Of a stretch of DNA of 64,000 nt, positions 48,052 through 58,999 are shown in pieces (position 1 is the first letter of the stretch; each line of letters starts with the position of its first letter). The position numbers and the translations under genes are program-made. The DNA lies in NCBI GenBank assembly GCA_028551475.1, contig CM052358.1, forward strand, positions 22,346,853 to 22,410,852. The letters are read 5' to 3'. Source of the stretch: Casuarina equisetifolia. Taxonomy: Eukaryota; Streptophyta; Magnoliopsida; Fagales; Casuarinaceae. The notes beneath the pieces were generated by a model. That model was not told the origin of the DNA. It saw only the letters and a list, made by a program, of their open reading frames with translations, and did no database searches.

Positions 48052-49043
48052 CGCTGGAGCCACACGAGCTTCCTTGATGCAAAGGCTAATCGGCCGAATT
48101 CAGAGTTAACATTTGATAGTAAGATTCAGTAAATGAGGTTTATTGTTATCTGGCTGTCCACGTTCTGAACCATAAAATTTTTAACATCTCCTGGTTGTCG
48201 TCAAAAGAACTGTCTAGCATTAGAAATTCCTTGGAAGGAGCACTCGGTGCGTTCTTCGTTCTCAAGGCCATCGTTACACTTAAACAAAGGCTTTGCATTA
48301 AGAGACCTTTCAAAAACGTCGTAAGTTCATAAATTTGATGTTCCTTCCAAAACGTTCGTGAACCTCCTGTATTGCTACAGTTTGGCCTGGTACGTGCTCA
48401 GAGAAGTCCCACTGTTCGTGGAGTTCATGTTAGGAGCTGCTTTAATAATAAGATGCTTTGGAAGAAGACTATTACATCTCGCAAACGATTCCAAGCTTTT
48501 CGCTTTCTGAAAAAGTGATCCCCCATCGAATTCCGTTATGGTCGTCCTTTCGCACGTATTCGCCAGTATTGATTCGCTGCTTGCTTTGTGACCCGCCATT
48601 GAAAGTTGGTCAGCAAAGAACTTAAAACACATTCCACCATCCCGAACCCTGAAGGATCAATGTCATTCCACCTTGTGGAGAAGTGTGTCTAAAAGAAAAA
48701 TGCTGCACTCATCAAAATGAATATCATTTCCTGTTGCTGTAATGGCCCAGCCGTGGAAATTCTGACATAACTCCATTCGTTATCTCATCTACTTTTAGAA
48801 ATGCCAAAGACCTACTTTTGGATCAGCTGAGAACTGTTTTAGCATTTCCAAAAGTTGCACAACCCGCGGTACGCAACTAGACGAGTATCAGTGCCACTTC
48901 CGTCATTCACCATCGGTGGTAGCATCCCATTGATAGAAGAAGTGGAAGGCAACTTCCGGAAGCGTTGTGTTGTTATCAAGACGAAGTTCAGAAACCATTT
49001 TAATTACACTACTTCTTCTTCCAGTTTCAAATTTTCAACAGCA
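48052..49043. repeat. Module A remnant and UGT-D upstream region
   Basis: The TNL leader text ('cacacgagcttccttgatgc') is followed by a module A copy at about 48240-48690. This includes the core 'gctgctttaataataagatg' and a minus-strand open frame (48375-48632) that resembles the one at 30379-30588 but differs by indels. From about 48700 the sequence matches the upstream region of UGT-B, including 'aatatcatttcctg'. The clathrin fragment present in units 1 and 2 is missing. Confidence 0.55.
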
Positions 49044-50504
49044 ATGGCGGAAAAGAAAGAGAGCATAGTGATGTTCCCGTTCATGGCACAAGGCCATATA
49101 ATCCCATTCCTAGCCTTAGCGCTTCAGATAGAACAGAGACAGCATCACACCGTCATCTTTGTGAACACCACTCTCAATATCAAGAATCTCAGGGCCTCTC
49201 TCCCTGCAAATTCATCGATCCGTCTTCTCGAAATTCCTTTCTTCCCCTCAGACTATGGCCTGCCTTCTGATACCGAGAACACCGACGTCCTGCCTCCCCA
49301 TCTCTTTGGGAAGTTTCTTGAAGCCTCTCAAACCCTCAAACCCGCCTTCAGAGAACTTATATTTAATCTCATCAATGAGCAAAACGGCGAGCCGCCGCTG
49401 TGCATAATCAGTGATATGTTCTTGGAATGGTGTGCCGAGATTGCCCACCAATTTGGTGTGTTCCACGTCCTCTTCTGTGAAAGTGGAGGCTTTGGCATCT
49501 CTTGTTTCTATTCTCTGTGGGTAAACCTGCCGCACCGCAACACTGATTCTGAGGACTTCTTGCTGCCGGATTTTCCTGAAGCATCCAGAATTCACGTCAC
49601 TCAGCTGTCAAGAAGTCTGAGAGTTGCAGATACTACAAATTCTTTTACGGTTTCTGGCAGAAAAATTCTTCTTGGATGGTCGAACGCTGATGGGATCTTG
49701 CTTAATTCAGTTGAAGAACTTGATAGTATTGGGTTGATGTATCTTAGGAGGAAAATCTAGCAGCCTGTTTGGCCAGTTGGGCCACTTCTTCTGTCCACAA
49801 AAAGCCGAGTTGTATCTGGAATTACGCCTGAGATGTGCAACAAATGGCTCGACACAAAGCCATTGAATTCCGTTCTGTATGTAGCCTTTGGGTTGCAGAA
49901 CTTCATTTCCGCATCTCAAATGATGGAATTAGCGAAAGCACTGGAAGCTAGCGGCAAGAACTTTATTTGGGTTGTTAGGCCTCCAATGGGTTCTGACATA
50001 AACGGGGAATTCAAGGGCCAAGAATGGTTGCCGGAGGGATTTGAGCATAGAATTGAAGAGTCAAACAGAGGGTTGTTGGTGAAAACATGGGCACCACAGA
50101 AGGAAATTCTGTCACACGAATCTATCTCTGCATTCCTGAGCCACTGTGGATGGAACTCTGTGCTTGAAGCTCTTAGCCATGGCGTGCCAATAATTGGCTG
50201 GCCAATCGACGGAGAACAGTTTTACAATGCCAAGTTTCTGGACGAACATATTGGAGTGTGTGTGGAGGTGGCGAGAGGAAATAGCTCTGAGGTTAGTGAC
50301 GAAGCTATACTGGCAAAGATTGTGTTGGTGATGGATGAGACAGAGAAAGCAAAGGAAATGAGAAGAAAAGTAAGCGAGGTGAAAGAGATAATCAAGAACG
50401 CCATGGTAGATGAGACTGGACTCAAAGGGTCTTCGGTGCAAGCCATGGATGAATTTTGGAGTGCAGCGAAGCAGATGAGGGACAAACAAGGGAAGGACCA
50501 ATGA
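49044..50504 (+). pseudogene. UGT-D: UGT with a single nonsense codon
   Basis: This copy is full length and collinear with UGT-B (487 codons including stop). It has His18 in MAQGHIIP, CIISDMF and a complete PSPG box ending in DGEQ. The only clear lesion is TAG at 49758-49760 (codon 239), where the sister genes have CAG in the KIQRPVWPIGP linker segment. The frame after it is uninterrupted to the stop at 50504. A second difference is FGLQN where the others have FGSQN. It is either a very recent pseudogene, a sequencing or assembly error, or a segregating null allele. The truncated product would lack the donor-binding domain. Confidence 0.85.
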
Positions 50505-51691
50505 AGTCTCGGCATGGCAGCTTGGGACTCTATTGTCCCCACATTTGATCACCGTCCGACACGGATCTCCAACCATCTGAACTTTGAATTCCATGTAGAG
50601 TTTACATGGATTACAAATGAATATCCAATAAAAGACAACGCTTCCAACCTTATCCTCTAGTCCATTTGTCTCTAATAATCAGCAGTAGTAGTTCATAATT
50701 GTTGTTCAACTTTAAGGAATTACAAATAATGGAATGAAAACGATGCAATATTATTCATCAATGATTAGTTACTGTTTGGAGTGTTCTTTTTCAAGTTAAA
50801 AAGTGAATAATATTGTTCTCTGATCTTTTCCTTTATGGGCAAATCAAAAGGGTCAACCTCAGCGAAACAAATGTAACAAAACTAACCTTTTCTTTATCAT
50901 AACTACAAGCTTCACCAGAAAGAAGGTTTCAGGTTTGTCATAATCAATGCACGAAGCAACATCATTTCCCTTACAGAGCGTGCTTAAAACTAATAAAATA
51001 ATTGTAAGATATTTTGTAATTTGTGTGTGAAAAGAAGTTGTATTAGGCGTTTTAATTCTCTTTAATATTTTGGAAAATTGATCGTTAGGTTTTTGGTAAA
51101 ATCTAGTAAATAGAGATTAGCACTATTGTCAACTATTGTTTAATATGAACATAGAGTTTGTCATTCCAATCACAAAAGCATGTGTTGCGATGATTGCTTG
51201 GTAAATTTGTTCTTGTGCACTATCTCATTTTGTTACCCAAGGTGAGTAGATCAAGAAGCTTGGTTGGAACTAAGGCAAATTGGGACAAAAGGGATCTTAA
51301 GTTTGAGATACCAAAATTTCTTGTTCTATTTGTTTATTAAAAGAAAAAAAAAAGTAAAGAGAGTGCAAGTTTTATTTTTCTTTTTTCTTGGTTAAATAAA
51401 TAGGGACTAAAAAGATTTATACCAAGACCTTAAGATGTTACACCTACAATTTTACGACCAAGTTGTTTGTCTAGGTTTAATGACAGAAGTTAGAGCATAG
51501 CTTAGGAGTTTTTATGGACTTATGTATTATCCAAAGCTTGAAATGGTGAGTCAACCTAAAAACGCTTTCAGTTACATCAGTCCTTATTGTCTTAACAACT
51601 TTTGACTCACCATCTCATTGCTTTACTAAAAAATCAACTTGAAAACACCATCGGAAATGTTATTTAACTAAACACTGTTTAGTACTCCACG
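50505..51691. other. UGT-D 3' flank
   Basis: A poly(A) hexamer is at 50627-50632. About 50505-51300 is closely collinear with the end of the window (63181-64000). From about 51300 to 51690 I see only AT-rich intergenic sequence and no gene. Confidence 0.5.
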
Positions 51692-52021
51692 CCCTCTTTT
51701 GTGAAAGTGGAGGCTTTGGCATATCTTGTTTCTATTCTCTGTGGGTAAACCTGCCGCACCCGCAACACTGATTCCGAGGACTTCTTGCTGCCGGATTTTC
51801 CTGAAGCCTCCAGAATTCACGTCACTCAGCTGTCCCACAGAAAACTTTTTCTGGAATGGTCGAACGTTTATGGGATCTTGCTTAATTCAGTTGATGAACT
51901 TGATAATCTTGGATTGACGTATCTTCAAAGGAAAATCCAGCGGCCTGTTAGGCCAATTGGGCCAGTTCTTCTGTCCACAAAAAAAACCGAATTATATCTG
52001 AATTACGCCTGAGATGTGTAA
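51692..52021 (+). pseudogene. UGT-E: internal UGT fragment
   Basis: Homologous to the middle of the UGTs, from the HALFCESGGFGISCFYSLW segment to just after GPVLLSTKK. It has no N-terminal third and no PSPG box. A one-base insertion near 51760, a deletion of about 45 nt near 51834 (after HVTQLS) and a frame break near 51985 disrupt it. It is closest by eye to UGT-D and UGT-F in this stretch. Its right-hand flank matches the spacer downstream of UGT-B. Confidence 0.85.
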
Positions 52022-55000
52022 TATAAATGTGTGTTACACATTACTAATATAATGACATTATGGACTCCTTTTGTAACTTTAAAACGATAGTAAAGTCAAC
52101 AATGGGTAAACCATCTCGAGAGTACAGATCCCAAGCACTGGGCTTTTGAAGTGTCCTTTTTCCATCGTTTTGTTCCAACTCAATCATGTTAACAAGGAAA
52201 ACAAAAAGATTGAACCAATCCATCTTTTGGTTCGCACTCCAAACTGGCATTGGAAATGAACTTCAACCGATCATCATCATCTAGAAGGTCTCAGTTTAGG
52301 AAGAAATACAAACAGTAAAAACAATCTAAAAATTGTGGGGAAAGAAAGCAATTTATTTTCATAGGGTAGCTTCCCATGGGTAAAGACATGAGGATTTTCT
52401 CGACGCAGTATCTTACTTCTATGACACAAATGGTATCTCTATTTAAATCTAAGAAGTGTTATGAGAAATATGTTCATGAATTTAGATATCTAACTCATTG
52501 GAATTTATTATTATTAGGCATGGTATATAAAATATTCTTCTCCATAAATATGTTTTGAAAAGTTTACATACTTTTAAGCTAGATTTAAAGTTTTACAAGA
52601 TTTCTTTCAAACTTTATCATTTTTCTCGTTTTCTTATAAACATGATTGTTAAAGTCTTTGAAGATATATATATTTTTTTGTCATAGATAAAAATACAAAT
52701 ACAAATATTTAAGAGATGGTTGGCTTATCAAAATATTAGATATGACATATTCTTTTAAAAGATAAAAATGTAACACTTACACAAGTCTCATCATTATTTT
52801 TATGATAAATCTTCCCCCATCTTTGCTATTATCATGATGAAGATTTAGCAAGATTGTGTATCTTACATATTGGTTCAGGAGAAGCTTGGTTTTTTCTCAG
52901 CCATTAGGATTATAAAGAATCCAATTGAAAGAAAATATTTTACGTTCTATGACAACCTAACACTTGGGGGAGGGAAGGGGGGTTGAACTAGATTGAGAGA
53001 TTTCTATTAGATTCTTTTGATTTCTATTTCAATTAAGAAATTTACTTGTGGTTAATATTACAAATTAATTTACACGTAGGTAAGATAAAATAGAATAGAA
53101 AATTAAATGAAACTCAAAGTAAAGAGTAAGGGAGAGAAAGGAGTAATCCTCACAAGTATCTGTTTTAAGAATAGTTTGACTTATCCTAAGTTAACGTCCA
53201 CTCTTCTCTTAATCAACAAGATTAAGAAGACTACCACCACACTAAGGGAAAGGAGAAACTACTCTTTATAATTTTACACGTGAGACACATTAGACACTGA
53301 TTCCTTACAACCCAAGCAGCCCAACGCTTTGTGACAAACAAGCTAGTCCAACTAAAAACCAAGTGCTATATACCCAACACAAATATTTTTTCCTTTACAA
53401 GAGAAAAATCAATCCAACCGATAAAGGGATCATAAACAATTTACAGTTAAGCTCTTATCCCTCTATCAACAAGTTAGATTTCTAAGATTTGTAGTGAGTA
53501 TAGTCTAGTTAGATCAAATACATAAATATTAAAAATTCACTTCAAGTATTGCTCTTTCTCACAAGGCAGCCACAAGAAATTTTACTTTGATTATGCTACA
53601 CCATCAATCAACATATCTATGTTCTTAAGAAATTTATAATAAGCTCATAGAACATTATCATCAAGCTAGACTATGTGCCAAGGAGTTTATGCAATTCGGA
53701 CAACCCAGAAATATGTTAAGATATGATTCTTTTTGCACTTAAAACATATTGCAGGTTAGTCACAGTGCTAGAGTCAAATTTCTCTAAAGTATATCTTCAA
53801 TATTCCCAACCTATGAACTCTAATGATAGTATAAGATCAATAATTTAGTCAATTAGTTTTAGGTTTGTAAATTAAACTTTAATCTTCAGAATTTTAGCAC
53901 AAAGTTACAATCACAATGTGAGTGCTAAATGCATAAACCCCCAAGTTTCGGTTTTAGGGCTTTCAAGAGCAAATTTATAAGTGGTTTGTCTAAATGATTT
54001 CAATCAAAGCACAAAAGACCTAAATAGATGCATCAAATACTATCTGATTTAAGCTCAAAGATGTAGCTAAAATTACTCAATCAGTGAGCAATCTGTGTAA
54101 GTGCAAATAGGGAGCATTATTTTAAAATCTCAACTGAATAACGAATATTCAAGAGCAATATTTCAGTGAGGGATAAGAGCAATCCAACCGGTTTCTTCCC
54201 TTTCAAGGTTAATGGCAAATGATTTAGCTTTTAAATGATTTGAGAGAACCCAAAAGTTTCTGTTTTTCTACAACAAGGACCTACAATAACGAGCTCAATT
54301 AGCCTTTTTTCTAGAAAAAAAATTAAAACCAATGACTCCAGCTCCCTTCATCTTCCCGTCGAAATGCCAAAGGGGTCTCCATCATCGATGTAACTTGAAT
54401 TCAAAACACAACAGATGTATGTAATAGACTTTATTATCTCATCTTGGGAAGACAAGCAAAATGATATAGCTATATAAGAGAATTTAATTGTTTCTTTCAT
54501 TAAGTTAACCTTTTGAGATGGAATCAAAACTCATGAATGGTATTGGGGCCAAACCATAGCCTAACCTACTAGCTTGCAATTATTATGCATAGTGTGGAGT
54601 AGGTAATGGACTTATCCAGTAGTGCTTGTGATTATTATCCTTTAGCATAGGGTAGGCAATAGATGGATTGAGAGCGACATGGATTTGGATGGAGAAGAAT
54701 ATAATGGATTTCATTTTATCACATCAACAAGATAAGCATGATGATTTAGTTATATAATGAAACTTAATTAATCTTCTCATTAGATTAACTTTTTTAGATA
54801 GAACCCATGCCCATGACACATAATACATCAAATAAGCATTCTTTGCCCTAGGCATCATTCGAGAAAGAGAAAAAGGGCAAGTAATTTTTTATTGAGTAAA
54901 ATGCTTGTTTAAGTAAAATGCACCAATGGGCTTGGGCTTGGGCTTGGGTCCATTTTGGCCTAGGTCCATGGCTTATTAAAAATAGCCAGCCCATAGACTT

Positions 55001-56231
55001 AGCCATATAATCAACCCATATAAAGCCTATGCAATCAACCACCATTAGCCAACAGGGGAGGAAATAGAAAGTTATTCCTAAATGTCAATACATGGCACAA
55101 GTATAATATGTAAGAACACATATTATATTAAGAAATGGATTATATTATTTTTTTTGCACATTTTTCCTAGTATGAGAAAACCAATTTTAATACAATTCTT
55201 TTTTGTCATCATCAAAATAACTAAGTAGTAATATTTATAACAAATATATCAAAAGCTACTTGACAATAATAATAAACAAACCCACCAATTGTTTTTCCTA
55301 TTGTTAGATAGTGGATATATGATATATTGGATAGGTAAGGTCCTTCCTTTGTCCTCACACGAATGGGGGTTGAGGCCTTTGGATAAGGGAGAAGACAAAA
55401 GCTCCTAACACTTGACTTCAATGGTGGGTTCACCTCCATTTATTAAAATAAAATAAAAAAGGTTGTTTCCTGTGGCTTTTAAGTTCACATGATGAGTTTT
55501 TTATGTAGAGTAATAGAAATATAAGGTGGGAACTTCTAACCTAGTATTCAAACCATTTTCTAGGACAAGCATCCTCTAGAAGGAAAAGTAATTCCCATGC
55601 CATAGATCAAGGGACTTAGAACTGTTGTGATTACTTTTAAGGTAGATGTCCAAGGGACTTAGAACCTAACCAAACCAACAAGGATGAAAGGTCTTAAAAG
55701 CTCTCTTCTCAAACTTGACAGGTGGGGTTAAATAATTTCTCTTATAATTAACAACTATTACGGAATAAAAAGATAATTTCACATACAACTACATCATAAA
55801 TTAACAAGCTAGTCTTTTTTTTTATTTATGTATAGAAATTTGTTTTGTTATCATACTAAGTACTTGGCTCACAACAATATGTGGAAGTAAAATGCAACTA
55901 GAGGGTTAAGGAGGTGATTAATGTAATTCTCAACCCATTGACTTCATATTTATGAATCACTAGTTGATGCCGATGAAGTGTTCTTCCGGTGATTAATAAG
56001 ATTAAAAGAACACAGAAATTGCGTGGCACAGAATCTTGAAAAAGTCAGTCCAGCTCTTGTAGCAATTATTGTCGTTTTATAAGACAACCTCAGATGGTGG
56101 ATCAACAATTCCGCAACAATCATTGAAGGAACGCCAGGGCTGAATATGAAAGGTTCCAACCATTGCCAAGTTCAACTTAGTCTCAGAAATCAGAGAGCAA
56201 ACCGAAAGGAGCTCAAAGACTCCAGTGGCAC
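52022..56231. other. Spacer between UGT-E and UGT-F
   Basis: About 52030-52790 and 55200-56230 match the two ends of the UGT-B to UGT-C spacer (42560-44100 and 44110-45320). The 2.4 kb between them (about 52800-55200) has no counterpart and is either an insertion here or a deletion there. It contains a G-rich stretch near 52970 and two related 100-bp segments (about 54430-54535 and 54700-54815). It also holds a short GGGCTT tandem repeat (about 54929-54948). I could not define terminal repeats or a gene in it. Confidence 0.45.
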
Positions 56232-56608
56232 ATGGCAGGAAGAAAAGAAAACGTTGTGATGTTCCCTTTCATGGCGCAAGGCCATATTATCCCACTCCTA
56301 GCCCTAGCCCTTCAGATAGAGCAGAGATCGGATTACACCGTTATCTTTGTCAATACCCCTTTGAATATCAAAAACCTCAGGGCCTTTCTCCCTGCAAATT
56401 CATCGATCCGTCTTCTCGAAATTCCTTTCTTCCCCTCCGACTATGGCCTGCCTCCTGATACTGAGAACACCGACGTCCTGCCTCACCATCTCTTCGGTAA
56501 GTTCTTTCAAGCTTCTCGATCCCTCAAACCCTCCTTCAGAGAACTTATCGTTAATCTCGTAAATGAGCAAAACGGCAAGCCGCCGCTGTGCATAATTAGT
56601 GACATGTT

Positions 56609-56613
56609 CTTCG
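56609..56613. repeat. Target site duplication, left copy (CTTCG)
   Basis: Five bases, CTTCG, directly before the left LTR. The same five bases follow the right LTR at 62099-62103. Five-base duplications are normal for Copia integrases. Confidence 0.93.
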
Positions 56614-56983
56614 TGTTGGATCTGAGGCAGCAATAATAACACATATGCGGAAGCAAAATAAGTAAATCCACACCACAATCAACCAAGCAAATCAAGAACA
56701 CAAAGATTTACGTGGTTCGGGCAAATATCCCTACATCCACAGCCTAAGGAGCAACTTCTTTTCACTAAATGGAGAATGGTTACAAGCAATAACCCAATTT
56801 GGGTTTCTCACAAAAGAAACGGCAGCAACCCTCGTTCTCTCTATCACACTCTCACCACAACTCTCACTCCCTACACACCATTCTTCCCGTTCTCTCTCTT
56901 CACTCTTTTCTTTTATTGTTTCTTTTCTCACATAAGAGCAAAATGACTATTTTGCCCTTCACTAATTTTCTCCAAACACAACA
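56614..56983 (-). repeat. Copia 3' LTR (left end)
   Basis: 370 bp, starting tgttggatctgag and ending ccaaacacaaca on the plus strand. Compared with the right LTR it has 'cctacacacc' in place of 'cctataacacc', and A for G in 'cttcact(a/g)atttt'. Confidence 0.95.
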
Positions 56984-56996
56984 ATTTTCCCCTTTT
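56984..56996 (-). other. Copia polypurine tract
   Basis: The minus strand reads AAAAGGGGAAAAT directly internal to the 3' LTR, the expected position for plus-strand priming. Confidence 0.8.
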
Positions 56997-57061
56997 GGAG
57001 GAATATTTGTGCAACATCCCTGCACCATAAGAAAAGAAAAATTGCTCCCTAGACATTGACT

Positions 57062-58945
57062 CTACTTGGAGTCCATACCAGCAACCCGCTGACAAATTTC
57101 AAGCTTGTCTCTTGTCAGCGGCTTCGTCAACATATCAGCACCATTATCATCAGTATGAATCTTCACAAGATCTAACTCTTTGGATTCTAGCACATCTCTA
57201 ATCCAATGATATCTGACATCAATATGTTTAGATCTTGAATGAGAAGAAGAATTCTTACTTAGGCGGATAGAACTTTGATTATCACTGTAGAGAATCACCA
57301 TTCCTTGCTTCACACCAAGTTCTTCAAGAAAGTTCTTCATCCATAAGACTTCTTTTCCACCTTCAGTAATTGCAATATATTCTGCTTCTGTTGTGGACAA
57401 AGCAACACAATCTTGCAACTTGGATTGCCATGAAACTGCTGCTCCTATAAAGGTAAGCATATACCCTGTAGTGGATCTCCTACGATCATGGTCACCAGCC
57501 ATATCTGCATCTGTGTATCCAACCAGTACAGGTTCATTATTACCAAAACACAAACACATCTTAGGAGTTCCTTTAAGATATCTGAATATCCATTTCACAG
57601 CTTCCCAATGTTCTTTACCAGGTTTAGAAAGAAAACGGCTAACTACTCCAACTGCATGAGCAATATCAGGTCTCGTACACACTGCAACATACATCAAACT
57701 ACCAACAGCAGATGCATAAGGAATATTCTTCATCCTTTCAATCTCACTTGCATGTGTAGGACTTTGCTTCTTACTCAACTTGAAATGATTTGCAAGTGGA
57801 GTGCTAATAGCCTTTGCTTTGTTCATGTTGAATCTGTTAAGTACCTTCTCTATGTACTTTTCTTGAGATAGCCATAACTTTCCATGTTTTCTATCACTTG
57901 CAACTTCCATTCCAAGAATTCGTTTCACTGGTCCTAAATCTTTCATCGCAAAAGATTTGCTCAAATTCTTCTTCAGCTCAATAATCTTCTTCATGTCTTT
58001 ACCAACAATCAACATATCATCGACATAAAGAAGTAAGATGATGAAATCATTTTTAGCAAAATGTTTCACAAATACGCAGTGGTCTGAGCTGGTTTTCTTA
58101 TAACCCTGTTGCAACATGGATGACTCAAATTTCTTGTACCATTGTCGAGGTGCTTGTTTTAGACCGTACAAGCTCTTTCTCAATCGACACACAAGATTCT
58201 CTTTACCTTTCTGTACGAAACCTTCTGGTTGCTCCATGTAAAGCTCTTCCTCCAAATCTCCATGAAGGAATGTGGTCTTCACATCAAGCTGCTTTACCTC
58301 CAAGTTCAATCTAGCAGCTAAACCAAGAACAATTCTAACAGAAGACATCTTCACCACAGGTGAAAATATTTCATCAAAATCAATACCTTTCTTCTGATCA
58401 TAACCCTTTACAACCAATCTTGCCTTGTACCTAGGTCGTGAGTTGTTCTCTTCTGACTTCAACTTGTACACCCACTTGTTCTTTAGTGCTCTCTTGCCCT
58501 TAGGTAATGTCACAAGGTCGTAGGTATGATTATCTTGCAAAGACTTCATCTCTTCTTGCATGGCTTTCTTCCACTCTTTACTATGCTCAACTTCACAAGC
58601 TTCCTCATAGCATTGTGGTTCTCCCCCATTAGTCAACATCAAATACTCATGTGGTGAGTATTTGACTGAAGGTTGACGCTCTCTGCTAGATCTTCTCGTA
58701 GGGGGTTGAGTTTGTGACTCAATTGGTTGATAATCAACATGTCTCTCTGATTCCTCACTAGCTGTTGTTGTTGGAGCTTCTTCTCTAATTACATCTTCAA
58801 GTAACTCTTCTTGTGTAGTTCCCCCTTCATCTGTACTTTCTGGAGAAGAAGGAGTCAAAGGTATATCAACAAAGCTCTCATTGTCAACTCTCTGCATCTT
58901 AGTATTCTTAAGATCCTTAATATTTTGATCTTCAAAGAAAACCAC
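57062..58945 (-). CDS. Copia polyprotein, 3' part: reverse transcriptase and RNase H
   Basis: Open frame of 627 codons that continues the gag-pol frame after the internal TAG. The RVT_2-type reverse transcriptase region includes the LDVKT...LHGDLEE segment and the catalytic YVDD (58016-58027). The RNase H part has GYTDADMAGD, RRSTTGY and STTEAEYIA and ends shortly before the polypurine tract. No other lesion is visible in this part. It is not an independent gene: it should be translated as the end of the single Copia polyprotein. Confidence 0.93.
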   Translation of the reverse strand: MVFFEDQNIKDLKNTKMQRVDNESFVDIPLTPSSPESTDEGGTTQEELLEDVIREEAPTTTASEESERHVDYQPIESQTQPPTRRSSRERQPSVKYSPHEYLMLTNGGEPQCYEEACEVEHSKEWKKAMQEEMKSLQDNHTYDLVTLPKGKRALKNKWVYKLKSEENNSRPRYKARLVVKGYDQKKGIDFDEIFSPVVKMSSVRIVLGLAARLNLEVKQLDVKTTFLHGDLEEELYMEQPEGFVQKGKENLVCRLRKSLYGLKQAPRQWYKKFESSMLQQGYKKTSSDHCVFVKHFAKNDFIILLLYVDDMLIVGKDMKKIIELKKNLSKSFAMKDLGPVKRILGMEVASDRKHGKLWLSQEKYIEKVLNRFNMNKAKAISTPLANHFKLSKKQSPTHASEIERMKNIPYASAVGSLMYVAVCTRPDIAHAVGVVSRFLSKPGKEHWEAVKWIFRYLKGTPKMCLCFGNNEPVLVGYTDADMAGDHDRRRSTTGYMLTFIGAAVSWQSKLQDCVALSTTEAEYIAITEGGKEVLWMKNFLEELGVKQGMVILYSDNQSSIRLSKNSSSHSRSKHIDVRYHWIRDVLESKELDLVKIHTDDNGADMLTKPLTRDKLEICQRVAGMDSK

Positions 58946-58999
58946 ATCTCTACTTCTGACTAGTTTCCTTGTAACTGGATCCCATAATCTGTACCAAAA

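Noticed and set aside
52950-54300. Solo LTR starting at the 'tgacaacctaacacttgg' text
   Set aside because: A TG start and G-rich stretch are suggestive, but no matching CA end with a target duplication could be found.
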